The notes: a model not told the origin generated them from the letters alone. DNA of 64,000 bases from Silurus meridionalis (GCF_014805685.1 NC_060893.1:12611773-12675772), one strand, 5' to 3'; counted from the stretch's first letter, positions 39,288 through 52,572 are shown. Made by a program: numbers and translations.

Positions 39288-39319
<32 letters not shown>

Positions 39320-39332
39320 ACTCTCTCTCTCT
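39287..39332. repeat. (CA)n(CT)n microsatellite upstream of the promoter
   Basis: CA units to about 39321 are followed by CT units to 39332. It lies within about 350 bp of the LDLRAD3 start codon. Confidence 0.95.
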
Positions 39333-39650
39333 AAATCTCTGGTTAGCAAATCCGCATACATTCAACAAATGCACTCCTGAAACCTTCTGCTACAGTAAAA
39401 TGTTTTGTGAAAAAATAAAACCAGAGAAAACTCACATACAGTTTTCTTGTAGGCAAATATAAAATCATGATCATTAAAATGTTTGTGATTGTTAGAGACA
39501 TATTTCATTTTCAGACAATTACTGTAATCTGATTAGCCTAAATATCTAGTTTTATTCCGCCTAGAATTAATCATGGCTTTACAATTATCAAATAAATAAA
39601 CATAACATCTGTCAGTTAAACTTCCATCCTGAGCACCCACTTTAATCTGA

Positions 39651-39905
39651 TCACAGACACGCTAAATCCAGATCCTATTCCTGGAACAGCAGGGACTAGT
39701 TGGGAATACACCCTGAATTGGGACACCAGTCCATCACTGGGCACCATGTACAGACACAATCACACCTTGGGGCATTTTAGTTTAGTCAATTCACATATAT
39801 GCATTTTTGAATAAAGTGGGAGAAAACTATCAAAAAGGACCTGGGCAACCGACACAGAGAGCATGTGAAACTGCATAGAGACAAGACTGAACTGTGAGGT
39901 GGCAA
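39651..39905 (+). repeat. dispersed fish repeat, copy 2
   Basis: ATACACCCTGAATTGGGACA, CACCAGTCCATCACTGGGCA and GAAAACTATCAAAAAGGACC follow the same order as the copy at 10280-10560. The segment ends GAGGTGGCAATGCTG. Confidence 0.65.
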
Positions 39906-40069
39906 TGCTGTTCGCTATGACATCCTTCTACCGAATTCCTCAATTACATTTTATTTCTCAAAATTTATACACGATAATATACAAGATTTATCTAAAGAAT
40001 AAAATGTATCGAGAATGAACATTTTATATTTGGCTTTTTATTATCATTATTGTGCTGGACTTGTACTAG

Positions 40070-40133
<64 letters not shown>

Positions 40134-42013
40134 CTGCATTCATTTTATATACAACAATATACAGTTTGCAAAACAGATACAACCTACGTACAGTTTATAT
40201 GTCAGTGATACACCTCATCTTCTTTTTCAGTCTGATACGAAGTAATATCTATATCGATGTTAACGCTGATATTTCAAACTCAATATACCTATACCGACCC
40301 GAATACTGACTTTCTAAGATGACTTGTATTGATAGAGAAAACACATTCTCCTTTCCTTTGCCTTGGAAACATTAGATTTTTTTTTTATAGTAGTGCAATA
40401 TTACAGTTTTTGACACATTTTGCTTGCAGCTACATTGTATAAAATACTTCAGACATTTTTTTTTCCATTATCACAAAACATGCTTCCTTCATTTAGTTAA
40501 TTTTTGTTGTCGGTAATTGTGTTTTTCAGCTTGTCTGGGTAAAATGAAGAGCAGAAGTGCATGGGAAAAGGTTCCAATGGTAGACATTTTCAGCTTTTCA
40601 ATCTCATTACAACATATTCAGTCACCGGTTTAGCAAATCATGCATGTTTTTATGTGAGAATAAACTTCCAAAAGACAACATCAGTATTAAAACAGTGATG
40701 TAGCAGTGATATATAGTAGCTGCCTGGTAATACTCTAAGTTTGTTTTTCAAAGCAGATATCTGAATTACTCAAACATTTTTGACATCTCTGTACACATTA
40801 ATAATCATCTCTTTTTTCTACTGAATGAAGTGTTTACTTCCTGCCTCTCCTCCTGCTTTATAAGTGGCATGTTAACCTAAATAAAAGAAACTGAGGACTG
40901 CTTGTTGAACTAATTTTTTATTGAATCAGCGCCAAGGTAAAATAGGCATTACATTAGGTCTTTTTTAAATGCCATATTTCATATTTACTATATGCACTAT
41001 TCTAGATGGCTGCATTACTCACAGTCAAAAAGAACATTTAGTGATGTAGAAAATAAAGGCAGTTCATCCTCAAATAATGTTTTATTTTGTGCTTATCACT
41101 AAATTTAGCCATGAAACGCCAGACAGCTCCAAATCACATGAAAGCTTTCCTCTGATAAAGTAAAATACCTGAAGCCAGATGATCTGCAGCAGGCACAGAC
41201 ACCTGCCATCTTAAATCTTATCTTTTTTCGTAAGCCTGCTTTTTCCTCCAGCAAACAAAATCAGCTTAGACGTGCCGGAAGAACTCTTTACAATATATTG
41301 GGAAGATTATGGGTTCCTGAATACTAGCAATTAACAACAAATAAGTGCAATTACCTTTACCTCAGTGGTTCATTTGGATCCTGTTTGATGTGTAAGGAAT
41401 GCGAGTAAAGATAAGAATGACATTCAGAAAGCTTCATTCACTGGTTCACTCGCAAAGTAGCTCACGGTTTTAACTGCAGGAATGCACGGTAAGAAGTCTA
41501 CTGCAAAAAAGGCAACTTGGCCACAGAGGTGCTGAAAGTACTGATATTCTTTTCTCTAAGTAAAAATGCACATATTCATCAAAACTATATATATTTTAAT
41601 TTGTCACCTTTCAATTAAAAGTTGAAAATTGAAAATTTGCTATAAACTTTTTATGCAGCATTTCAGTGACAAGCTTGCTTTGACACTATGTATGTTTGCA
41701 TTGTCCCTGTCAAATAAATAAAATGAAATGAAATGAAATGTCATAATTTTAGTGAAAACGTATAATAAAAGTAAATTGTGCTGAGCTTGTGCTAATTTCA
41801 CAAGCAATGGAGTACTGTAGGGGGCCATTAGCACAGTCTAAAATGTTAGCTGTCAAATGTTGGTTAAGATGGGAAAAAATGCAGATATATAAAAAAATAT
41901 AATGTGATGACTATTAGTTTTAATTTTTAATTCTTGCTGTTGAAGTTGAGATTTATTAGGAATTTGGATTTACCTGATAAAAAGGCTATCTAATAAAACA
42001 CTACCTCATAATT

Positions 42014-42016
<3 letters not shown>
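39906..42016. other. upstream flank, nothing recognised
   Basis: Apart from a pure TA array at 40073-40131 and an AAATG pentamer run at 41720-41740, I saw no structure and no exon. Confidence 0.45.
40073..40131. repeat. (TA)n microsatellite
   Basis: About 29 units. Confidence 0.97.

Positions 42017-42092
<76 letters not shown>
42017..42092. repeat. (TA)n(CA)n tract, left flank of a Tc1 derivative
   Basis: About 61 bp of TA end in seven CA units that run into the element's own CACTCACC terminus. Confidence 0.95.
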
Positions 42093-42095
<3 letters not shown>

Positions 42096-42916
42096 TCACC
42101 GGCCACTTTATTAGGTACACCTTACTAGTACCGGGTTGGACCCCCTTTTGCCTTCAGAACTGCCTTAATCCTTCGTGGCATAGATTCAACAAGGTACTGG
42201 AAACATTCCTCAGAGATTTTGGTCGATATTGACATGATAGCATCATGCAGTTGCTGCAGATTTGTCGGCTGCACATCCATGATGCGATTCTCCTGTTCCA
42301 CCACATCCCAAAGGTGCTCTATTGGACTGAGATCTGGTGACTGTGGAGGCCATTTAAGTACAGTGAACTCATTGTCATTTTCAAGAAACCAGTCTGAGAC
42401 GATTCACGCTTTATGACATGGCGCGTTATCCTGCGCCCATCCACCTCAAGGTTCGACGTGTTGTGCGTTCAGAGATGCTCTTCTGCATACCTCGGTTGTA
42501 ACAAGTGGTTATTTGAGTTACTATTGCCTTCTATCAGCTCGAACCAGTCTGGACATTCTCTTCTGACCTCTGGCATCAACAAGGCATTTGCGCCCACAGA
42601 ACTGCCGCTCACTGGATTTTTTCTCTTTTTCGGACCATTCTCTGTAAACCCTAGAGATGGTTGTGTGTGAAAATCCCAGTAGATCAGCAGTTTCTGAAAT
42701 ACCCAGACCAGGCCGTCTGACACCAACAACCATGTCACGTTCAAAGTCACTTAAATCACCATTCTTCCCCATTCTGATGCTCAGTTTGGACTGCAGCAGA
42801 TCATCTTGACCATGTCTACATGCCAAAATGCATTGAGTTGCTGCCATATGATTGGCTGATTAGACATTTGCGTTAACGAGCAGTTGGACAGGTGTACCTA
42901 ATAAAGTGGCCGGTGA

Positions 42917-42919
<3 letters not shown>
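42093..42919 (-). mobile_element. Tc1-like deletion derivative inside a TA microsatellite
   Basis: Terminal inverted repeats CACTCACCGGCCACTTTATT and its complement (ending GGCCGGTGAGTG) bound an 827-bp element. On the minus strand, MGKNGDLSDFERDMVVG starts at 42772 and continues through the helix-turn-helix (ISETADLLGFSHTTISRVYR) to about RADRR. After further decayed N-terminal sequence, a deletion near 42437 joins directly to QDNAPCH with the second catalytic Asp, then PIEHLW and the 3' end. The first catalytic Asp and the middle are gone. TA arrays on both sides show that it inserted at a TA within a microsatellite. Confidence 0.88.
42521..42772 (-). pseudogene. Tc1 transposase N-terminal fragment
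   Basis: An 84-codon open stretch from MGKNGDLSDF covers the N-terminal DNA-binding domain. The frame then ends in a stop after RRQ instead of continuing into the catalytic domain. The upstream in-frame ATG at 42847 is probably not the natural start, because related Tc1 proteins begin at MGK. Confidence 0.75.

Positions 42920-42987
<68 letters not shown>
42920..42987. repeat. (TA)n tract, right flank of the Tc1 derivative
   Basis: About 34 units, the other half of the array at 42017-42078. Confidence 0.95.
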
Positions 42988-42990
<3 letters not shown>

Positions 42991-43792
42991 AACAACAAAA
43001 CCAGATATAACAGCAGTAGTATGAACTGCATTCTGTAGCTTCTTACTTCTGACCACACATTATTTTCTTCATGGAAACTGAATTTATTTCAGTGAGATAC
43101 AGAAAGCCCTTACAGATCATTAGTCAGCAAATATATCAGTTAATTATTCAGCATCTGAACATCCCATAATAGTCATGCAGCTCTGCATGGATTATTATAT
43201 ACATAATCTAAACATCCCTACTATGTGATAGAAATGCTATGCTATTAAGTGCAACATAATGGTATATAAAAAACCTTCCCCAGCCTTCATGGCTATAAAT
43301 GGATAGAGTCCACAACAAAGGCTGACCTGCTCAGCATTATAACATCTCATTAAATAATGATGACTATCTATAAACAGGAGCCCTTTAGGACCTAACTGGA
43401 ATTTTCTGCAAGTGACAAATGCATTTATTGTAAGTGCTGACCATCGCACTACTCCATTAGCTCACATTAAAACTTAATGTCAAGGTTGGTATTGACTTAA
43501 TCAGGCCAGAAGTTCTATAAGTGGCTGACTTTTGGTAAATGACATTGCGTGATAGAGGACACAGAGACAGAGACGTAGGATGACCTACCGCTTCCTGATA
43601 GAGGAGACCTGGAATTGGAAAACAGACTGGGAAAGAGGAATAGAATGAGAAAAAGATGGAGGGGCAAGTGATAGCTATTTGCAAAGTAGATATAACCTTG
43701 CCAGTCTTGCTCATTTAGTTATCACTTCTAAACTGAACAGAATAAGCCTAGACAGAATTTTGACATTAATGGGACAGAAAGTAAAACATAGT

Positions 43793-43864
<72 letters not shown>

Positions 43865-45224
43865 GGCGTTGATGCAGATGTAAAAAGCAAGGTCCTAGAC
43901 TTGGCAAGATGATTGAAATTTGCAGCATAAGGCACACTCATCCCATCTCAAACAAGCATTAGCTCCTGTGGAGGCCATGCAGAGGACACAGCTGTTTATT
44001 TGCTTTTATATCAGCACTTCATTGCACATTGCATTGATGAGGAGTGCCTGAGATTGTACCTGCAAATCCTCCATGTTCATCATTAGTTGATCAATTGATG
44101 AATCATCTCATATAGTGTGCTTTCTAATACTACCCAGCAATAGAGCTGCATAGCCAGCACTGCTGAGATAGCACTGAAAATTTGACAAGAATCCAGTGGG
44201 AATGAGAGAAGAGACAGAGCGGAACACTTATCTTTCACAGCACAGCTGCTTCCGAAAGTGACCTGGCTCTTTCTAGGTTGATTCTCTCCCCCCCCAGCCC
44301 CCCTGCTAATCTTCATCCACTGATAAAGCTACAACAAACCCTAACGTCTTACAGAATTAAAAACATCCTCACTGAAGTTTTTCTGCATGCCTAATTAAGA
44401 CAATACATAATTGATTTATGTGTTTCATGCGTAAACTGCGCATCAGCAGATAAAACACAGATGGAGTGGGTATGCTGGATATTCAAGGACAGAAAGAAAG
44501 AAGGTATAATTTGCCATCCCAGCATGCACCAGTCTCCTTTTATGGGCAGTAGCCTAGCTGACAGTCTCATAGGCTCTTTAGGCTGGTGTACTGGTATCTT
44601 TTTTCCCTCTCAGCTCTCCACCAGACTGGGTTTTCAGTATTCAGTGTGGCACACTGGTCTCTGGTGTGCTTTGTCAAGAACATAGTAACCTTTAATAAGA
44701 TATACCACAGCTTTATGAAATTGACTAAAACGATCATTATTAGCGATTAATAGATGCCAACAGCTAAATGCACAATGAGATAAAGTTCTTAGGAACTTTG
44801 TAAAGATTTATAACTGAAAAGACTAGAGACTAATGCTCAAGATGCTACAGTGCTACTGCGTCATTTTGCTCACAGCAGTGTGATCCAATATTGTAATGAA
44901 AAGATGAGAACTCTGCAGAAGAATAGAGACATCTTACCAAACAAAGTGGAGAAGCTGGGACACTGAGTCTGTGAGATCTCACCTTAAACTATTACAGCAA
45001 TTCCCCTAAAGCTGAAGATACAAGATGGCATCCAGGTTTGTACTCCTGAAACTGAGGAACAAATAACACCCTGCTCTTTATGTTTATCACTGCCTTTTTG
45101 GATCATACATTCAAAATCCTCATTCTCTCTCAATTCTTTTAACTTAAAATTAGTTTTAATTAATATTTTTAACCAGAGCAAAATCAGGAGCCAATCCGAG
45201 AAACAGGCAAAAAAACGAATCAGT
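42988..45224. other. upstream flank, nothing recognised
   Basis: It includes a GA array (separate entry). No exon or element ends were seen. Confidence 0.45.
43792..43861. repeat. (GA)n microsatellite
   Basis: About 34 units with one AGAAG interruption near 43800. It generates spurious Arg-Glu and Ser-Leu frames. Confidence 0.96.
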
Positions 45225-45285
45225 TTATCTAATTTACAGTAGCCAACCTACCTACCAGGATGTTTTTGGAAAGCAATTGTTTCAG
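45225..45285 (+). repeat. dispersed fish repeat, short fragment
   Basis: AATTTACAGTAGCCAACCTA and CAGGATGTTTTTGGAAAG resemble the middle of the repeat at 10280 and 39651. Confidence 0.4.
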
Positions 45286-45474
45286 GAATTAATTATGCAC
45301 TCTAGATACAACAAAACTAAATAGATAAATATCACAAATATCAGCAAAACAAAGAAATATGTTTTGCAATATGATTTGCAATTTAATGCACTAGAAACAT
45401 AACAAACTTTAACCAAGTTTTCTGTAAGATTGGTAAATCAGATTATGCAAGCTGAATAATATTTACAGATGTAG

Positions 45475-45620
<146 letters not shown>

Positions 45621-45945
45621 TCGAACATGACAATGCCCCTGTGCCCAAAGTGAAGATGTGGTTTACATGGGTTGAAGTGACCTCTAACCTGAACCTTACT
45701 GAACACCTTTAGAATGAATTGAAACACTGACTGAACCCCAGGCCTTTTCATCTTACATCACTACCTGACTTTACTATTGCACCTTGTGGACGATTAAACA
45801 CAAATCTCCACAAGCCCACTACAAAATCTAGTGGAAGATCTTTCCAGAAGAATGATGATTAAAATAACAGCAAATGTGAAATGGGCTGTTCAAAAAGCAC
45901 ATACAAATCTTATAGTCATGTGACCACAAACATCTGTCCATATAT
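45621..45945 (+). mobile_element. Tc1-like remnant, copy 4
   Basis: It starts immediately after the tetranucleotide array. TTCGAACATGACAATGCCCC reads FEHDNAP, the second catalytic Asp of a Tc1 transposase. AACCTTACTGAACACCTTTA corresponds to the NPIEHLW region. The remainder matches copy 2 at 14190, and the right end is CATCTGTCCATATA. The N-terminal part is missing. Confidence 0.65.
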
Positions 45946-47412
45946 TATATATAATGAAAGTAATTTAAATATAACGATTGATTGCAGAGGAATTCCGACC
46001 ATGTAGACTGTAGTTCTGGCCAGTTTCTTATCTTCTTCACTCCCAGACCTTGCATTAAAGGAGTTGTTAAATATTTGAGAGGCATTGGAGAGGGGAGTAA
46101 ACGCAGAAATTCTGTTATGAGGATCAAAAACGAGAAAAAGGAATTTATAGGCACTTAACAGGGAGGATGATGGAGCTTCAGGCGCAGGTCTTTCTCCCAG
46201 AGATCATAATTCATTTAATCAAGGAAGCCAAAAAAATCATGATCATAATTAAAATATGAGTATCTCTGTAGCCTTAAGATGAACGAAACACTGGTGTGAA
46301 AGATGTTTACACTACACAGTGACTTTTTAAAACTTTTTTCATATTTATATAGGCTACCTCTCTATAATCTCAGTGAAGTGCAACATTTGCCGTACTCCTC
46401 TAATTGTGTATTCACTGGATAATACATTTTAGAGTTTGAAGAACTTTCTTGATTGATAGAGTACAATAGCGTTTATACCAGTATTAAAGAAGATTTCTGA
46501 GATAGAATGATATGAAACACTGAAGTTAAGCCTACTTCTTTGCCCTTGACAGAATTAAGTTAATTCTGAAAGAATGCAGGAATGAACAATGGATACTTCC
46601 GATCTGACTGACAGGCCCAAATCCACGCTCTTCAAATATGCCACAAGCCTGAGCTCTGATCAGTGTGAAAGGGACGCTCACACCGGCCCCGTGCTCAGTA
46701 GGGTGTGAAATAATGAGAGCTGTGGCTGGTGGGATTATTTAGTATTTAGGAATGAGGCAGGAGTAAGGGAAAGGGGGAGGCGTGAAGGGCAGGAGTGAGG
46801 AGGGAAGGATAAAGAGCTCATTTGGACCAAAGGTCTTTGATCGCACTGGGTGGAATTACCAGCTTGTTACTCTGCAAAATGTGGGGCCCCCCCAATGCCG
46901 CCAGGGACCCTGGGAAGCCTCGGTGGGTGGCTTATTGTACAATGTCTTCACCCCTCACACACAAATGCATACTACACACCCCTCTGTTTCTTTGCCCCAG
47001 GCAAACACTTATGACTGGGTAATGACCGAGTTTGACGGCAGATAATAATGCATAACACTTTCAAGGAGCTCATACTGGTTAAACAGCAGTGACAATGATT
47101 ACTGAATGGGTGTGTTCAAATCAGCATAAAAATCCAAAATATAAACTGGTAGAACAAGGACAGGTTGGGGCGTCAACAAGCAAGGCACAAAAACATTTTT
47201 TTTTACTCCTACAGAAAAAATCTGTTGAATTAAATCCAAAACTGCGAAATGAATGAGTGTGATAGACAGCGCAAAAGCTTTCACCTTTAGTGCATTTTGG
47301 GAGGAAAGCCTGTAGGACTGTCAGATCTGTAAAGAAGCTTTTTCTGTCTGAATGGAAACATGAGAGAGCTTTGATCAGCCCTAATCCAGGAAATGGGGGA
47401 TACCTTTGAGGA
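45946..47412. other. upstream flank, nothing recognised
   Basis: 46600-47040 is GC-richer than its surroundings and free of known repeats. No exon or splice signals were convincing. Confidence 0.4.
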
Positions 47413-47526
47413 AGAGAGAGAGAGAGAGAGAGAGAAGTGAGGGGTGGGCAGGTTAAGGGGGAGGAAGTGGTGGTGTGTGTGTGTGTGGGCGGGGTGTTAG
47501 AGGAATAGAGATAGAAAGGAGAGAGA

Positions 47527-47574
<48 letters not shown>
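47413..47574. repeat. two (GA)n arrays with purine-rich linker
   Basis: GA runs at 47413-47435 and 47521-47574 are separated by G-rich sequence with a (GT)n at 47474-47487. The reverse-strand 160-codon frame here is low-complexity. Confidence 0.9.
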
Positions 47575-47579
<5 letters not shown>

Positions 47580-49891
47580 GACATCCAAAGCTAAACTTTT
47601 CAATCAAAAAGGCTTATAGGGTGGTTACACCCTTTACACACAAGAAAACGAATCATTATTATGTGCTGGTTAATTGAATCGAGAAACTTTAATTAAATTC
47701 AGAAATGGGGTGTGTGTGACCTTGAGAAAATGGCCAGAGCAGCCTTTTATCACTATCCCAATTAACACAAAATAGTGCTGTTTTAATCACACACATATTT
47801 ATTAAAAATGTCTTTATAGTGCCTGACACATTTTGCTTTAGATCGCTCTTTGCCATGATTGATTTAGAGCATGCTTTGCTCAGAGCTTTCAATCTCATCA
47901 GATTTCTGTGAAACGGGGAAAAAAAAAAAAAAAAAAAAGGACATGGGGGAATCAAGGACTCGGCCACTAGTGACAAGGATTGAAACTGCAATAAAGGAGA
48001 TGTTCATCAGATTCTAGCAGCTCCCTGGACAAACACAATGAACAAACAGCAGCCATATATCTCAAGCAGCAGCCTGCCCACAATTCCTGAGGTCTGTCAG
48101 TAATGTATAGAAGCAAGACACAAAGCAAAGAATCATTTATGAAGGTTTTCCCAGTAATCACAAAACTAGCAGAGCGGTCAGATATACAGGCAACACATAA
48201 AAAAAAATGATGGTCATGAATCTAAGTCAAGGCAGCCAAGTGCAATACAAGCATAGAGCTGACATAAGTAATAAGTAAGGAGTAAAACACATGCTGTTAT
48301 TGGAAAATAATTGTTGACAGAGGTGCCTGGTACAACACACTGATACGATACAAAGTTGATTGCGTTTCAATTGCAGCTCATCCCAAAAACAGCTGTTTCA
48401 TCATGCTCATAACATGGTGATTTGCGTATATTTACCACTTGTATTAACTGAAGAAGTGTATGTTACATTCTTATCCACTTAAAGTTGCATGTAATGTTTT
48501 GCAACATCCATTAAACAAGTTATCAGCTGTTATTCTGTCAGCAGCTTCACTTTCTCCTCTCTATTGAATAGGAAAGAAATACAAATTGGGTTTGATACCA
48601 AGAATATCCACTATCCTGAACACTTGGACAATTTGTGGAATACAGTAATAAAGCACTGACACTGGAGACTCCTTCCATGAATGTTACATAGAATCTAATT
48701 AATATCTCTTTATTAAGAGTCTTTTCTAACCATGTGATTAATAATGCAGCCAAATTTACTGTCAAATCTGATTTCATTAAACATTAACCAACACCTCCTG
48801 ACCAATCAGAATTGAGAATTCAACAATTGGTCATAATGCCTAATAATGCCTAATTTACTGGCAAATTGAAAACAACTGCGATTTCAAACCAAAATACTTT
48901 TCCAGTCAGTTACTTGCAATTTCTATGTGTCTTATACCATATATTGTTTAAATCATCAATAACAAATTCAGAGAAAGTGTACTAAGGTTTATTAGAAAAA
49001 GATTCAGTCAAGGTAATACTAAGGTTCAACATCTGTGTGCTGTACATGGTACATTCAGTGGTGAAAAATTACAAAATTGCTTTAGTCAAAAGAACCTTCT
49101 CTTGCATTAAATGATCATTGGCTGCAGTTTGGAAACAGAAACAGTGGAAAAAATACAAAGAATGGTAATGCCATTTCATGACCTCGCTATTTTATCTTCT
49201 ATTCATTCTTAACTCAGATCTATCCTTTTAATACTAAGCTCACAATTTAGAAAAAAAATTAAATACAAGCTAGATTATCAGCAAGAAGGACAGTGGGGTT
49301 TTGTAAAAGAACTGATAAAAGGTTATCTACTGTATGTTTCTATGACAGATACAAAGATGTACAAATGTGCAGAAACTCCTGGTGTGAAATTGAGACAAAT
49401 CTGAGTGAGAATGAGGCTGAACACTGAAAATCAGCATGAAGAATGATGATTTTACACTTTCAGACAGACCTGGTATGATCAAACAAGTAATAGAAAACGA
49501 ATAAGACATTAGAACAGTCTTCAAACTTTAGACACAGCGATAGTAATATATAATAGATTAGAGTAGGAGTAAAAGCACATGCAAGTTGATATAAGTGTCT
49601 CGAATGAAATCGAATAAAAATTGAGCATATCAAATAAAAGAAAGTGAAACCTACAGTCGTGAAATCATAATCTAAGGCATTTAAGATAGAACTTAAAGAA
49701 AACACCCTTCTCACCAAATTAGTCTTTATTAAAGTCCAATATTAGTCAAATGAAAAGTAACTTAAGAAAATTAATAAACTATTACTTCAATGTTTAGTTG
49801 TAATTATATAGTTTCATGTGTACTGTAGTTCATTCTACTGATGAGGAGCATGAACATAAGAAGAAACAAATATAAACAAAATCCTAAGATC
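47575..49891. other. upstream flank; possible dispersed repeat at 48480-48840
   Basis: 48480-48840 contains CTTTCTCCTCTCTATTGAAT and CTCCTGACCAATCAGAATTG, phrases I associate with a recurrent fish repeat. I could not define ends or class. A-run at 47920-47938. Confidence 0.3.
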
Positions 49892-50344
49892 CACTATAAG
49901 TTTTTTTGAACCGTTTGCAAACCCAGTTTGCTGATATAATAACCTCCACTCTTCTAGGAAGGCATTCCATTAGATTTTGGCGTGTGCTTGTAGAGATTTC
50001 TGCTCATTCAGCCAAAAGGGTGTTAGTAAACTAGGGTACAGATGTAAGGTGAGGTGCAGTCAGTGTTTCAATTCATCCCAAAGGTGTTCAACAGGGTTGA
50101 GGTCAGTGCTCTATAGCAGGTCACTCAATATCTTTCACTCCAAACCATATCTTCTTGGAGCTTGCTTCGGGGACAGGGGCATTGCCATGATGGAACAGGT
50201 TTTGGTCTTATAGTAAAAAAGAAGGGAGATTTTTATTCTAGTGCAACCAAAAACATCCAATACAATTGTGTGCCTCTAGTTTTGGTGTAACAAACTACAT
50301 ATGGCTGGAAAATCAGTTGTACCAATAATTTTGTCCAAATAGTG
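49892..50344 (-). mobile_element. Tc1-like remnant, copy 5
   Basis: The left end CACTATAAGTTTTTTTGAA and right end ATTTTGTCCAAATAGTG are decayed terminal repeats. The body shares CATTAGATTTTGGCGTGTGC, CAACAGGGTTGAGGTCAGTG and TCCCAAAGGTGTTCAA with the copies at 11130 and 36689. Confidence 0.7.
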
Positions 50345-51017
50345 TTGTTTTACATGAATGAACCTAAAAGGATCAAATGATCATCAAAAGACACTTTTAA
50401 AACATGTTTGTGATTTAATACAGAGAATCATTATACTGAAAATGTGTAATTTTAAAAGTAAGATGCTGAATTGCCTGTGCATGGCTAGTGAAGGCCACAC
50501 CATTTTTCCTATAAGGATCAGTGTTGTATAATCAATCTGTCATTCTTAATAAAATACAACACTCTGCAATATACTGACTAAAGATTTCAGCGTTGAGGGA
50601 GTTTTATATAAATAACATTCCCCTAATCTTGGCATGATAAAATGTTGCTTGGATAAGGTTGATTCTGTGATTAAAAGAAACACAGGATTTGTTTCTATGC
50701 ATGAATTACAAATATGATCTTTAAACCTATCATTTTTTTCCCATATTTGTCATTCAAACAAAGGCATCTATTTTGCATACATGCAAACAATGCTTGTTTA
50801 TAAACCCAATCAATTATGTTGGCTCTTTTGCATAATGTTAAGTCATCAGGCTTGGAATTGCCTGTTTCATTATGTCCTTCTTGCATATTAATGTCCCATA
50901 CTTGCAATATTTAAGCAAAACTGCATGAGCAAGAGTGCAGTTATATCTAATATATTAGATGATATTAAGTATAACAGCACAGTTGTGAGTGTGTCAGCTC
51001 AATTTTTTACTACATCA
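50345..51017. other. upstream flank, nothing recognised
   Basis: AT-rich; no exon or element ends. Confidence 0.45.
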
Positions 51018-51405
51018 TACTTCTTCTTCTGTCAGCTTTTCTCATTGAGGGTCGCCACAGCGGATCATCGTCTCCATACCCCCAGTCCTCTACATCTGCC
51101 TCTTTCAAACCAACTACCTGCATGTCTTCCTTCACCATATCCATAATCCTCCTCCTTGGCCTTTCTTTTTCCCTCCTTCCTGGTGGCTCCATCCTCAGCA
51201 TTCTCCTCCCGATATACCCCATGTCCCTCCTCTGCACTCCAAACCATCTCAATCTCGCCTCCCTTACATTGTTTCCAAAATGTCCTACATGCGCAGTCCC
51301 TCTAATAAACTTGTTTCTATTCCTGTCCATCCTCGTCACTCCCAACGAAAATCTGAGCATCTTCAGCTCTGCTACCTCCAGCTCTGCATCCTGTCTTTTA
51401 CTCAA
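51018..51405 (-). mobile_element. RTE-like LINE tail, copy C
   Basis: The minus-strand frame starts near SKRQDAELEVAELKMLRFS and holds RMDRNRNKFIRGTAHVG, LRWFGVQRRDMGYIGR and ERPRRRIMDMVKEDM. One residue is lost in the WFGHVQ motif, and a frameshift follows VEDWG. The 3' end carries GGGTCGCCACAGCGGATC (plus) and a TTCTTCTTC tail. ACTACATCATAC on the left and TTTTTACATCATATTG on the right may be a decayed target duplication. Confidence 0.8.
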
Positions 51406-51447
51406 ATTGTTTTTACATCATATTGTATATCACAAATTAACATTGAG

Positions 51448-51572
51448 ATTTGGCAGACACACTTTTCCAGAGCAGCTTACACATAACTAGATGAAATAAC
51501 TGATAAAGGGCCCTGCTCAATGGCTAAGAACTGACAGCTATGCATTTGTACTCAGGACCTTCTGATCAGAGA
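51448..51572 (-). repeat. tRNA-derived SINE, copy D (decayed)
   Basis: TTTGGCAGACACACTTTTCC, GATAAAGGGCCCTGCTCAAT and CAGGACCTTCTGATCAGA match copy A. It lies only about 40 bp from LINE copy C. Confidence 0.6.
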
Positions 51573-52572
51573 AAAATCTTGTAAAATGTCCCCAAAATAA
51601 CCAAAGCTGGATAGTGTTACATGTTCCCAAAGTCCGACTGACAGTAAATGAAGTAACAGTTTCAAAGTAATAAACTTTGATAAAGTAATAACCTTTAATT
51701 CAACTTTCCTTATTAATTACGCTGAAAGCTAATTATTGATACTATTTTTATGTTTGTATAAGGAAACATACATGAGATGTAGCATGCTGTCATGCTAACT
51801 GAGAATATTTCTTCTTTTTTAAAATGTATGGTTATTAGCAGGATTTTTACTGTGTTCATGCATCTACATACACTTTGTTCGCTATACAACTGTGAAAAAG
51901 CTTTTTTTTATTTTGTATATTTTCTTTAAATAGGGCTGGGTTTTCCAAATGCACTGACTACACCTTTGGGCTAAAGCACATAAAAGTGTGTTCATGCCTA
52001 TCTCTAGCATCTGTCCCCCCTGTGGCTGTGTGTAATCTGGGACAGCACAGAAAACAGTCATGGGGAACAAAGAGATGATCTCATGATGCGCTTACTGTAC
52101 TGTGTGTGCAAATTGCTTTGTGAAGTGTTGAGTGTATTTGACAGGATGCTGTTCAGTCATTACTTTGGACCCGGAGTATAAGAGATGAGAGGTGTCTTTA
52201 CAATCAGCCACTCCACTCAAGGGAAATCTGGCCTGCAGTTCAAGCATCAGAGTAAATTACGGAGACCCGCATCCATTAGCTGAATGAAAGAGAGTTTCAT
52301 TCTCTTGTTGTCTAAAGTGGTGGAAGTGTATTATTAGATGGACTCTATGACTCTACGACATATTTCTTAACTTGTCTCATTTCTTTTCCCAGTTTCATGC
52401 TGCACAGTTCTCTGCAGATCAGCACCACTCCTTTAAAAAAATTTCACCAGGATGAAATGAGCTTCTGTACCTGTAGTTTAATTCCTCCAGGATTACTTTA
52501 CTCTGATTTACTGCTCATCTCCATTTCTCCATGTACTCATGTAAAACATGCCTGTGCTCCATCATCATATTT

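Noticed and set aside
38930..39334. 134-codon plus-strand open frame over the promoter region
   Set aside because: It runs antisense to LDLRAD3 exon 1 through CpG-rich DNA into a CA microsatellite and shows no domain. Its openness follows from GC content.
47121..47603. 160-codon minus-strand frame
   Set aside because: Much of it is Ser-Leu repeats from the GA arrays; low complexity with no domain.
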